A program made the translations under genes and the position numbers. A DNA stretch of 64,000 bases from positions 139,534,920-139,598,919 of the forward strand of contig OX235279.1 in NCBI GenBank assembly GCA_944472155.2, written 5' to 3'. This document shows, one piece after another, positions 23,206-33,400 of this stretch. The notes beneath the pieces were generated by a model. It was not told the DNA's origin. It ran no database searches and saw only the letters and a list, made by a program, of their open reading frames with translations. This DNA comes from Trichobilharzia szidati. Taxonomy: Eukaryota; Platyhelminthes; Trematoda; Strigeidida; Schistosomatidae. How positions within the stretch are numbered: position 1 is the first letter of the stretch; each line of letters opens with the position of its first letter.

Positions 23206-24068
23206 ACCTCGAGTTATTAGCACTGGTAATATCGGGATACCAGTTTACGGAACCCATATACCAAAGAAGGCTGATCAGTCACTGTCAGATTTCTTAACGG
23301 GAGATCACAAATGTGAAATTTTTAATATGAATTCATAGCATGTGCAAAAAATAAACGAATTATTTTGTTGTTTTTTTCTCTTTTTTTCATTTAACAAGTC
23401 AAAAGCTTGTCGATTAACACGAGTAATTGTTGGGTCAAAGAAAGCGATCACCTATAATGACATAAGTACATATTGACAACTGCTTGGAGGTTATATACAT
23501 ACAGAAAAAAAATCAGTAATAGAAAAAGAATGAAAATGAAAACAGCATTGTCAGTGTCAACAGCTAGAAGACAAGAAAAGTAAAAGAAAAAAGGGTAGAA
23601 AGGATATGAAAATGTGCACTTTTCGAGATTTAGAGGATAACAAGGTTTAGACGGATTTACAGTACAGTTGATAACTCTGAATTATATGACTAACTTTTTC
23701 AATCCTAAGCCTCGGAATTCCAGCGGATTCATTTAGTGATTGTTTCCTTTAACAATGAATAATCAGTGATATTATGTGTTGCCCTGGTTACGCTTAGATT
23801 TTAACTAATGTGATCATATTCTACAAAATAAAAATATTTCAGAGGTAAGTGATGAAATTCTGTTGACGCACTGGTTTGTTTCTACCTTCAGGTGTTGTAC
23901 AGCACGTAGAACTCTTGACTGACATAACCACGACTAAGTACAAGACCAGTATACTTATTATATTATTGTGAAACAATTAATTTATAGAACGAATCTTTAA
24001 AGTAACACTAAAACAAATACTAACCGAATCAATAATAAAGTAAGAACCTAAGAACAGCTTTCCAGATA
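23206..24068. other. Unassigned stretch
   Basis: Nothing recognised beyond A-rich low-complexity sequence near 23500-23640. Confidence 0.4.
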
Positions 24069-24973
24069 ATATCAATTATTATTATTATTGTTTCCTTTTA
24101 TTCCTAGAGGAACATAGGGCTGAAGCCACACGTCTCCGTTGCCTTTGGTTCTCTGCCAACGTTTTCACCTGGCTCCAAGTCTGCCCACATGCTTTCATCT
24201 CCTCTTCACATGACCTCATCCATGTCACCCTTGGACGACCAACTCGCCACTTTCCATTCGGGTTCCACTGGAGGGCCTGTAATGTGATGTCACTTGATGA
24301 TTTTCTCAGAGTATGACCAATCCACCTCCATTTCTTCCTGATTATTTGTTGCACAATTGGTTCCTGGTTGCTTCGCTCCTCGAGGTCCATCACTATTGCT
24401 GATCTTTTCTGGCCGGCCATCTGATCTTGAGTAGTATTGAGCGAAGTCAACTGTTAATGAGGGTCTGTAGTTTGTTTGAAGTCCTCTTTATGGCGCGCAG
24501 TGCAAGTCTCTGATCCGTATAGTAAGTAGCACTGACTTCACATGAGAGTTGAAAATCCGGATCTTATTTTTGATGCTGAGTGTTGTTGACCTCCACACAG
24601 ACTTGAGAGTGGTGAAAGCTTGTCTTGCTTTTCCGATTCTTGCTTTGATATCCTCGTCAGTTCCGCCTGTAGTTGAAACGATGCTTTCTAGGTAGGTAGG
24701 CAGGTAAGTGAAGGAGGCTGCTTCTTTCAGTTTTCTCCCAATTATGCTGGCTGATTGTTGTCTGTTGTTATTGCTGTTGGTGGTGTTACCCAGGAATCTT
24801 CATCACCTCTGTTTTCTCTATGTTCACCTGAAGTCCTATCTTCTCTGGATGCTTCTTCTGCCAACTTGTAGCCTTTCACTTGCATATCTTCCAGTTAGGC
24901 GGAAATCAGACATATATCAACGGCGAAGTCCAGATCCTCCAAATTTTGTGTGTGGGTTCGATATCAATTATTA
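24069..24973 (-). mobile_element. RTE-type LINE, 5'-truncated, with 13-base target-site duplication
   Basis: ATATCAATTATTA at 24069-24081 is repeated at 24961-24973 and brackets the copy. The minus-strand sequence runs from just upstream of the RT motif C region ('LEDLDFAVD'-like) through the linker to a 121-codon frame with [20 protein letters not shown] and the C-terminal 'ALCSSRNKRKQ'. The 3' end lies at the (ATT)n tail near 24085. It has inserted beside the ATT-rich 3' end of an older, different RTE copy at 24985-25215. Confidence 0.9.
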
Positions 24974-24984
24974 CTTCATTATTA

Positions 24985-25215
24985 TTAATAGTGGTTTCCG
25001 AGTGAAACATTCAGCTTCAGTCACACATCTCCATTTCGCCCTGTTCAGTGCAGTCCTTTTTAGCTGGCTCCACGACCGCCCACAGGCTTTCATTTCCTCC
25101 TCATACGATCTACTCCATATCACTCTTGAAAATGTACATTTCGTCAATTCCTATTCATTTACCAATCGAGAGCCTAGGGCTTCATGCCAATTAACAGTTG
25201 CCCTAGCATGTTTTT
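24985..25215 (-). mobile_element. Older RTE-type LINE tail (divergent subfamily)
   Basis: Its tail reads, in reverse complement, 'gatgtgtgactgaagctgaa' plus ATT repeats. The adjoining minus-strand sequence gives decayed forms of 'SYEEEMKACGRSW' and 'LKRTALNRAKWR'. Related to the copies at 2150 and 59060. Confidence 0.6.
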
Positions 25216-25621
25216 GATCCACTTGAAAAGTGATAATTGTCAACTTAAGGAATGTTAACATTTTAACTGATATGTCAATAAAGGGGCAATTTAATTCTTT
25301 ATCAGATGTAAAATTAATATTTCCAGTTGTTTAAAAGTACTAATTACAGTTCATTTCCTATTCACTTTATACTTGCGACTATCTCTGTACTATTTTTCAA
25401 GGGAATTGATCAACCTTACTTGGATACAGGTAAATTTATCTGAAGAACTGGAAAAAGAAGGAAACACACATCCTAGATAGCACTGTCCGTCACCATCGAC
25501 AAAGTAACTTCACGTTACAAATGAAAAACTTAAAATTAAATATATATTTAATATTAATATATCATAAAAATAACGCTGTGCAGTCGCAACAAATGTATGA
25601 AATTTATACTTCTGTCATCTT
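25216..25621. other. Unassigned stretch
   Basis: Nothing recognised. Confidence 0.4.
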
Positions 25622-25852
25622 TATTTTATTCCTTTACGTTAGCTGTGGAACATAGGGCTTCAAGCTAGAGCTCTGCAGTTTCAGTGGCAGTGGCGTTTAT
25701 TTTTACGAGATGGAGTTTCTAGCCTCATGCCAAGCCCTCCCTCTTTACAGGACTTATTACCAGCTTAGTGATGTAAAGGAGTGCGTCGGCCGGGGATCGA
25801 AACCCAGACCATATGCGTGGTTGGAGGGCATTCTGCCGCTAAGCCACCGACG
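25622..25852 (-). repeat. tRNA-derived SINE with RTE-like tail
   Basis: Complete-looking minus-strand copy: head 'gcgtcggtggcttagcggca', a B-box region with one change (GGTTTCGATCCC), 'catgaggctagaaactccat' body, and 'gccctatgttccacagctaa' tail. Confidence 0.8.
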
Positions 25853-25928
25853 CAAATATTATCATCATTATTATTACTGTCCCCTTGGGTTCCGACTGGA
25901 ATTCAAAACACATCTCCACTTGAAGTCA

Positions 25929-26100
25929 ATTGGTGACTAGCGGTGGAATCCAGGATAACGCGCGTTTCGTCCTGTTTTGGACCTGTCTTCTGGATGCACC
26001 TACATTCCCCAGGGAGTGACTGTGTTCCCGTCGAGGCTCAAACCCAGCGCCTGTAGTTTCAAACGCCAAGGTGTTATCCACTAGACCACTTGGGCCACTT
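25929..26100 (-). repeat. Sm-alpha-type hammerhead element (family A), decayed
   Basis: The head, read on the minus strand from 26100, is 'gtggcccaagtggtctagtg' with B box GGTTTGAGCC. The ribozyme region (25940-25999) keeps the GAAA box, the CGCGCG stem-III palindrome and CCTGGATTCCAC, but the first core strand reads AAGACAGG. Inactive by inspection. Confidence 0.75.
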
Positions 26101-26702
26101 CTGTCGACAAGCTAATCTGTATTTATTGTCCATGGCTTATGATAGCCATATTTTAACTATCAAAATTTAGTTTGACAGAAAACTGTTGGTATAAAATGAT
26201 GTGATTCTACGAAAATAAAAATATTTAGGCATCATGTGATATTAAAACCGAATCTGGGCACTGTTCTATAATACAATTTCGTAATGGGACAATTTTTTTG
26301 AAACCTCACAAAACGATAAAGTAATATTCATCTTCTGAAGACATTTCGATGGCAAATTATTGCTTGTAGTCACATCATCGTAGTCAAAAATCTCTCCAAT
26401 TCTGTACACATAGTTTTATTATTTCTCATATGAGAGTGTTACTTTCCATGTTTCTGTTATTGATGATGTGTCATGCGTAATGTGATGAACAAAGATTCAG
26501 TGACCAACCTTTTTCTTCGCTTTACAATACCACCTTTCAGAATTATGGCTTTATCCCACTCTAATGCGATTAGGCATCAGCGTGTGCATTAAAATGGCTG
26601 AATTTTTACCTAAGTTAGTCATTATTTAAGGTCTATCATTCAACATTCACATAAAAAGGTGAGACATTCAGGAGACTTATCTATAAGAAACCTAAATATT
26701 TA
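26101..26702. other. Unassigned stretch
   Basis: Nothing recognised. Confidence 0.4.
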
Positions 26703-26838
26703 ATTGGTGGATGGTGACTAGTGGTGGAATCCAGGATGCGCATTTCGTCCTATTTAGGACTCGTCATCTGGATGTATCTGCATTCCGCAGTGAGTGATAA
26801 TGTTCCCACCTTGGCTCGAACCCAGTACCCGTAGTTTC
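26703..26838 (-). repeat. Sm-alpha-type hammerhead element, truncated, inverted relative to its neighbour
   Basis: Minus-strand unit broken inside the tRNA-like head: it begins at 'ttgaaactacgggtactggg' at 26838. It is joined directly to the start of the full plus-strand unit at 26839, so the two are head to head. Confidence 0.8.
26721..26778 (-). ncRNA. Hammerhead ribozyme motif, Sm-alpha type
   Basis: Minus strand: ACATCCAG, ATGACGAG, TCC-TAAATA-GGAC, GAAA, TGCGCATC, CTGGATTCC. Stem I (CCAG/CTGG), stem II (GTCC/GGAC) and a loopless stem III (TGC/GCA) are intact. The first base of the CTGANGA core is A instead of C, expected to impair catalysis. Confidence 0.7.
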
Positions 26839-27203
26839 AATCGACGGAAAAATCTAAAATTGAATTAAATAATTAATATGACCCGTTGCACAAGAGGTGG
26901 CTCTGGCAGCCCAAGTGGTCTAGTGGATAACGCTTTGGCATTTGAAACTATGGGCACTAGGTTCGAACCTCGGTGAGAACATCATCACTCATTGCGGAGT
27001 GCAGGTACATCCAGGTGACGAGTCCTAAATAGGACGAAATGCGCATCCTGGATTCCACTACTAGTCACCATCCACCAGTTAACTTCTAATTACATGCCCA
27101 GACATCGTCGAAGCATTTGCACAAGAAGCCAACATGTCAACCTGAGACCGGGCACTTCGGTCCAATCAATCGACGGGAAAATCTAGAATTCAATTAAATA
27201 ACC
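26839..27203 (+). repeat. Full-length Sm-alpha-type hammerhead element with terminal direct repeats
   Basis: Non-coding unit. A 5' block starting AATCGACGG and ending with 'gaattaaataa' (26839-26873) recurs at 27167-27202, about 328 bases apart. This is close to the repeat length known for the schistosome Sm-alpha satellite. Between them lie a tRNA-like head ('gcagcccaagtggtctagtg', B box GGTTCGAACC), the hammerhead at 27005-27058, and a tail through 'cagacatcgtcgaagcattt'. Terminal repeats of this sort suggest copying from a circular or multimeric RNA. Confidence 0.85.
27005..27058 (+). ncRNA. Hammerhead ribozyme motif, Sm-alpha type
   Basis: ACATCCAG, GTGACGAG, TCC-TAAATA-GGAC, GAAA, TGCGCATC, CTGGATTCC. 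All stems can form. The C of CTGANGA is G here. The predicted cleavage position is after ATC, before CTGG. Confidence 0.75.
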
Positions 27204-27472
27204 GAAATATTTTGCCAATATAAAGAACTTTTGGAAACGGTCAACTGGTAGAACTACTTCTCATTAATTATTTTGCTAGTCATCTCAGACAAATCTCCAT
27301 CATCAATTTGTCTAGCCTCAACCAAAACTGCTTATCACCACATATATATACATTCTTGTGAATTTAGAAATGAGACAAAGCTATTACCATCAGCCAAATA
27401 TCGTGGGTGGCTGCGCTGTATGTCACAAATTTGCAGAAGTTAGAGCTGTTAGGCCACAGGACTGAGTCCCAG

Positions 27473-27620
27473 TGGCTGAATGGTCTACGATGTCACCCTG
27501 TGACCGGAAGGTCCTGGGTTCGAATCCCGGTGTGGATGCGCACTACCTGTCCATTACTCCCTGGTTTTCCAGTGGTTCTCTAATAAAAGTCACGTAGTAA
27601 TCAAACCTGTAAACAAGGTT
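27473..27620 (+). repeat. Family-B SINE lacking its ribozyme core
   Basis: The head (GAGTCCCAGTGGCTGAATGG, B box GGTTCGAATCC) and the tail ('ttttccagtggttctctaat') are clear. The sequence jumps from GCGCACTA to CTGTCCATTACTCC, deleting the CTGANGA box, stem II and the GAAA box. Confidence 0.75.
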
Positions 27621-28440
27621 ACAAAACTCGACGCTTTAAAATACAGTTATCAGAATACTTTCTGGTCTTTGTTCCACTCATCACTATTACTGTATGTTGT
27701 ATAGATTTACATGCACATATTTTAACTCTATCAGCTGATCTTCATACTTCCATGTTATTAGTTTCTACATTTCATTACTATGGTGCTTCAGATTTCGTAG
27801 TTAGAAAGTTATGATCATTCAACTCAATTCTTTCAACAAAATATCTGCAATATTTCTTAATTAACCTGTGTTGAATGTATAATTGTAAACAATCTACCGA
27901 CTAGGAAGACTACGAGTTCGAAAACAAATCAATAAATAAATCAGCTATCTGATTTAGCAGGCATTATTCTTGAGTATGAGCTGTTCTCAACCCCTTATAG
28001 TTGTCATGTTGATACAAATTACTTTCCGCACATCACGTGACACAGTTCCACTAATCCTGATATGTAAACGAAACTATAATGAGATTTCGCCTGAGATTTT
28101 GAAATTTGTGAATAATTCATTTAATGACATTTCGTGATGTAATTTCCATTAAAATATTTGTTTTTGTTTTCTTTAAAAACACACTACAAAGGAAAATCTA
28201 AATCTAGTTACTGACATGCCCATATCACCCTGACTTACATTAAAGAAATTGAATCGATTGAATTAAATCCAGCGCGACTTTACAATTAATTTATTGCAGC
28301 ATATACCCGATTATCTAAAACAAGAAGTATTGTTTAAACTCTGTTTACTGAACACAATACATGAAATGCACCTTACAAGAACCCTCCAGAATAATCAATA
28401 ATACTTCGCTTATCAAGTATTTTTTAGTAGTAGGGATTTG
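27621..28440. other. Unassigned stretch
   Basis: Nothing recognised. Confidence 0.4.
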
Positions 28441-28610
28441 AATGGTTCCAAGTGAGATCGTGAGAGAGCCATCAAAAGTCAGCAACTACTGGACAGTTGT
28501 TTCATTATAGTTTGGGACTCTCTTTATCAGTGCTCACACATGTCCCTGCTAGAGATCGAACCAAGACTACTTGGTAAGCCTGTTGACCATTCAGCCACTG
28601 ATTCGGCTTC
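28441..28610 (-). repeat. Family-B hammerhead SINE, decayed
   Basis: Minus-strand ribozyme segment (28485-28533) reads GCACTGATAAAGAGAGTCCC ... ATGAAACAACTGTCCAGTAG. The GTC and GAAA landmarks persist, but the core is expanded and mutated. The tRNA-like head at 28550-28610 is recognisable but diverged. Confidence 0.6.
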
Positions 28611-28639
28611 ATTGACCTGCAGTAGACCATTACAGCGAA

Positions 28640-28790
28640 TACATAGAATTTAGAGCTGTCAAGTCATCGAATCGACTGAATGGACAATGGGTTGTAACCT
28701 GCAAGTCTTAGGTCCGATCCCTGGTTGCGTATTGCATGTGAACTGCCGAATAGTAGCAAACGAGGACGAAACAGCTCTTTGATGCTTCCA
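28640..28790 (+). repeat. Family-B hammerhead SINE, decayed
   Basis: Plus-strand copy with a loose head ('ttaggtccgatccctgg') and a remnant of the ribozyme (GAACTGCCGAATAG...GAGGACGAAACAGCTC). The core box and stem I are damaged. Confidence 0.55.
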
Positions 28791-29429
28791 ATTTATGATG
28801 CAGAAATTATATGATACTTTGATTTAGAAATGTAGTTAGCTAGACATGTAGATACAAAAGAAGACAATGGTCAGTCAGTCACTAACTACACTGATTAACA
28901 CATTCACACTTAAACTTTTTGCCACTTGGTTTCTTTTATTATCAATTTTAACTGAAACAGCCAGTTTATATTAGTTAACACTTCTAGTATGACATTTTCT
29001 GCAGTCAGCCATCTTTACTATAAATAGACGCCAATAATCAAGTGAAATATTTACTTCGAAATTCAATTCGTGTCAAAAAGGTCTGTATAGAAGTACACAT
29101 ATAACTATTAGGACAAGCACGAAACACATGATTAGTCATTGCTTTCGATGTAATCTTTGGACTAAACAATCGGCCTCAACTTAGATCAAAACTCATAGAA
29201 TTTCTATTGGTACGTTGATAACTCGTCAGAACACAGATATTTTTACAGATTATGCTAGATTAATTTATTGGTCACGTAAAATAACTAAATAAATAACCAC
29301 ATTTTCTGGTCGTTTTCCTAAATGTTACAATAAATTTTGCTCTATCAGTATGCTTTTCGCATCTTCTTAGTGTTGGAATAGGCTTCAAGTAATCAATCAT
29401 GTATTATTGTATATTCGAGTAGTATAGGG
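28791..29429. other. Unassigned stretch
   Basis: Nothing recognised. Confidence 0.4.
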
Positions 29430-29695
29430 TCGCGCTATGTCGTGAATTGGCAGAAGTGGGAATTCATAGGCTGGCCATTGGATCTGGTCCCAGTGGCTTA
29501 ATGGTCTACGAGCTAGCTCACCTTGTAACCAGAAGGTCCTGGGTTCGAACCCCAGTGGGGACTTACTGCTGAAAAGTCTCAAACCAGGACGAAACAACTA
29601 TTCAGTACTCCCAGGTTTTCCAGTGGCTCTTTAATCAGTGTCAGCTCATGATGAAATCCTGTAACCAATCAAATCCCTACAGACCAACACTTAAA
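29430..29695 (+). repeat. Family-B hammerhead SINE, well preserved
   Basis: 5' leader 'tcgcgctatgtcgtgaattg', tRNA-like head 'ggtcccagtggcttaatggt' with B box GGTTCGAACCC, ribozyme-like segment at 29562-29610, and a tail through 'tcagctcatgatgaaatcct' and 'aatccctacagaccaacact'. Confidence 0.8.
29562..29610 (+). ncRNA. Hammerhead-ribozyme-like motif (family B)
   Basis: TTACTG, CTGAAAAG, TCTC-AAACCA-GGAC, GAAA, CAACTATT, CAGTACTCCC. Stem I (TACTG/CAGTA) is perfect. The core CTGAAAA differs from CTGANGA at one base (G8 to A), and the cleavage triplet is ATT instead of GTC. Confidence 0.6.
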
Positions 29696-29924
29696 TAAGT
29701 GGTCTTTTTAGTTTGCGAAAGTGCACTTTTGAGGATCCTGAAGAAAGTATTACTCAGTCAATTCAATAAACATTATACACTTTAATTCCAGTGAAGCGAC
29801 CGACTAATCTATTGACTTTACTATAAGTGATAACAAAAAGTGACAGAATTTGAATCAGCAACTCCAGAATGTCAGTAAAGTAAAAGACACCAAATTTAAA
29901 GTTTGGAAATTTGCTTTAAATTTG

Positions 29925-30160
29925 ACCACGAATTGATATGTTAGAGAGCCAGTGAAAGCCATGCAGTAATGGACAGCTGTTTCATCCTAGTTTGGGACTC
30001 CTCGGTGGTACCCATTCACATTGCAGAGTTCGAACCCGAGGCCCTCTGATTACAAATCAACCTCATAGACTATTCAGCCACTGGGACCCGATTCAATGGC
30101 CAGCCCATGAATTCTAACATCTACCGAATCGTGATCTCAGCACCACCACCAGTTAATGTC
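29925..30160 (-). repeat. Family-B hammerhead SINE
   Basis: Minus-strand copy with head ('gggtcccagtggctgaatag', B box GGTTCGAACTC) and tail ('ctggctctctaacatatcaa'). It lies tail to tail with the plus-strand copy at 29430-29695. Confidence 0.75.
29963..30010 (-). ncRNA. Hammerhead-ribozyme-like motif (family B), short core
   Basis: ACCACCGAGGAGTCCC, loop, GGATGAAACAGCTGTC, CATTACT. The core is CCGAGGAG, one substitution from CUGANGAG with the canonical length. Stem II and the GAAA and GTC boxes are present. Stem I has decayed. Confidence 0.55.
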
Positions 30161-30958
30161 ATCGGCGAGTATTTGTCCTCACTCCCGACCCGATGAACTT
30201 TCAATGGTCACGAAACTTGTCAAGAGAATCACATGGTCATTAGAGCAGTGAATAATAAGTACTGAAACCAGTGCTTTAACAAAACATTATGGAATAGTTA
30301 GTGAACAATGACTTTTCCATGATGAAGTAATCAACATCACAGTCATCAAATTATATCTCTCAAGAGTGGAAACAATAACATCCACCATTTACATTTTTGA
30401 ACGACTTTCTGTAACAGCGATAATAAACAAGAACGTCTGATAATTACCAATTCATATATTTGATCACCGATTACATATACACTTAAACGATTAATAATTC
30501 TGAATTAAGCGAAGACTTCAGTGTTGCTTTACGGTGCTGTAAAAGACAGAAATCGACAGCATAGAAAGAAAGCATCTCACCGAATGAACGAAGGACTATA
30601 GAATCCTGCAGAGAATTAAACTGATATTTGAGAAATGAAGCACTTCAATAATATCAAATGAGATCTGTTCTGTCCATAAAACTTTAGTCACATTCTCAGT
30701 GTAAATTCATTCTTCTAATTTTCTAAAATACGGGCATAACATATGAATGTGGCTACATCTCTTCATTCGGTGAATATGGACGTTTTCATTCAAATTTAAA
30801 CGGTAAGCATGTACAGTTTCGAACATTCTAGTGTAACTGTTTATATTTTTGTCGAACTTTTTGAAAAAAAGGACTTGTTTGCCGAAGAAATTATGACAAA
30901 AAGTCACTTAAGGATACTCAGAAATCATATTTTGAAAGATACATAATTTGTACATATT
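30161..30958. other. Unassigned stretch
   Basis: Nothing recognised. Confidence 0.4.
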
Positions 30959-31600
30959 ATGACAGGTGTAGTAGGGAGCATTGTCTCAACCACAGGAGGA
31001 ACGGACGAGGATGTCAAATCGAGAATCGGGAAGGCGAGAAACACATTCATCAAACTGAAACCAATCTGGAAATCTTCGTCACTCAGCAACACTCAACAAC
31101 AAAATTCGGATTTTCAATACAAACGTCAAGTCAGTCAGTTCTTCTATACGGATCAGAAACTTGGCGGGTCACAAAGAATATTTCCAACAGCCTGTTTCAG
31201 ACCTTTATCAACAGCTGTCTTCGTTCTATACTGAAGATCAGATGGCCGAAAAGAACAAGAACCAACAAGAAACTATGGGAACAAACAAAACAAGAACCAA
31301 TCACCCAACAAATATGCAGGAGAAAGTGGAGATGGATTGGACACTCGCTGAGGAGGCCGCTGGGTGACATCGCGCGTCAGACCAGCGCTCGAGTGGAACC
31401 CGAAAGGGAAGCGGCGAGTGGGACGTCCAAGGGTGACATGGAGGAGATCGTGTGAAGAGGAGCTGAAACAGTATGGATTAACATGGACGTAGGTGAAAAG
31501 TACAGCAGAAGACAGAAGCAAGTGGAGACGTGTAGTTGAAGTCCTATGTTCCACTAGGAACCCAAGGGAACAATAATAATAATAATAATGACAGGTGTAG
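30959..31600 (+). mobile_element. RTE-type LINE (second subfamily), 5'-truncated, perfect 13-base TSD
   Basis: ATGACAGGTGTAG occurs at 30959-30971 and 31588-31600, exactly flanking the copy. The body encodes the post-RT C-terminal region: 'GSIVSTTGGTDEDVKSRIGK', then, after a frame change, FINSCLRSILKIRWPKRTRT, LWEQTKQEPITQQ and RRKWRWIGHSLRRPLGDIAR in one uninterrupted frame. The 3' tail is 'gtcctatgttccactaggaa' plus (AAT)n. The RT catalytic motifs are missing. Confidence 0.9.
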
Positions 31601-31705
31601 AGACTTACAATACTTTTCCTTTATCAGCTGTGATAGATACTGAAATCTATTTATGCACGTTTCCGTTCTCTCGGGGCATTTTCAGGTAAAACAACAATAC
31701 TTTTT

Positions 31706-31935
31706 TATTCCGTTTACGTTCCCAGTGGAACATTGGGCTTCAAGCTAGAGGCTTGAATTTCCGGTAGCAGTGGTGCTTATTTTTATGGGATAGGGTTGCT
31801 AGCCTCATACCCAACCCTCCGTCTTTACCGAGCTTATTACCAGCTTAGAGAGGTAAAGGAGTGCGTCGGCCGAGGACCGAACCCCGGACCACATTTGTGG
31901 CTGGAGAGCATTTTACCACTGTGCCATGGACACAC
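31706..31935 (-). repeat. tRNA-derived SINE with RTE-like tail
   Basis: Minus-strand copy: head near 31935 ('gtgtccatggcacagtggta'), a B-box region with one change (GGTTCGGTCC), 'gtatgaggctagcaacccta' body, and 'gcccaatgttccactgggaa' tail. Confidence 0.75.
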
Positions 31936-33400
31936 GCAATAATGTGACATTAACCTTCTTCAGCTTATATCATTGGTCTCAACCTTGTCTGAGTTAACCA
32001 AATTACATATGATCTTTAATAACTTGTTATAGGAAGTCAAACACTTACACAGTGAGGATGACATGGAGGAGATCGTGCTAGGATTCCCTCAAATATGAAA
32101 ATACAGTAAACCAACAGTTTGAAGAGGGAATATTACTATTTATAAATGTATATGCTTGTGAAAACAGACCACCCACAATGAGATTACAAGTGGTTCTATT
32201 AAAGAAATACCACACTGAATTGTTGAAAAAAAAATGTCTATCGCATAATCTACACAAACGCACATCTGTCAATCTGACCCAGATTTGGACGGCTGTGATA
32301 TCCACCACCACAACTTGTGTTACTCAAAGAATAAAGTCATTTAATTTCCTTCAGTGCTTAAAATTGACCGATGAAAAGATGCAGCTATTGTACCTGAAGA
32401 ATAGCTGTAGAAAATAACAATCTCTCCTATAACTTTCAACCCTAGAATTTTATGTGCGCGTGTATACAACTGTTTTCGTTTTGTTAACCTGGATATCAGT
32501 GAAGACTGGCTAGTTATTTTACCCCACGATAGAATTCATCTACAGCTGACAAACAATCACCTCGTCAACATTACATACTTTACTAATATCCATTAAAGCA
32601 CGGAAAGAAGGTATTCGACAACGAACTCGATTTTAAACATAGAACTTTGAACCGAAAGGGAAACACTTCGAGTTGCCATACTTGATAAAAGGATAAACAA
32701 AAGTAGAGGAAAATGCAAAGAAGCTCTAATGAATGGAAGAGTAATTACGCGAAGAATAATGAGAATTTAATAAGTCTGAAAGATCACTAGGAGAATGATT
32801 TTCAGTTGTGTCACCGATAGTCCCCAGAAATTGATTCCCAGCGTCCTGCGGACCCCAGCTAGGTGGTCTACTCCCCCCCTATGTGACTCAAACCAACGGT
32901 CAGTAACTTCATGAATTAATGTCATGTTTCAGTTTAACCACTCCCAATCCTTTCCTGACCTAATCTTTCATCAACCAAAACTGCTCAGTGAAAAAGGTGG
33001 TGGTGGCTTGACATGCGTAACGTATATATCCTGACCATCTCAATCGATGCAATTCCACAATCTCAAGTACTGATTTTCCTGCCTTATCTCACATTCTAAA
33101 CCTAACCTCATTATTAGTGAATATATATATATATATATATTTCACCACAAAATGTGAGAAACAGAACGCCAACGCATGTGGTCGAAGACGATGAGTAGTC
33201 AACCGACTACAACATTCTGAAAAATCTATAAGACAGCATTTTTCGTGTCTCTTTTTTAGAAAAAAAAAACAGAAAGGCACAATACAATCAGGACCCTTTA
33301 TTTTATAATCATTATAATGTAACATATTCAAAGAATAACGAAAGCAAAAGTTCATGAATACTTGAATGACATTAAAGTCCTTAAACAGTGAAATTATAAG
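31936..33400. other. Unassigned stretch
   Basis: A small RTE-like string 'gaggatgacatggaggagat' occurs near 32058, and a (TA)n tract at 33120-33140. No gene is recognised. Confidence 0.4.

Noticed and set aside
32800..33060. Possible host exon in a GC-richer patch
   Set aside because: No open frame with splice sites; a similar string at the right window edge suggests a repeat instead.
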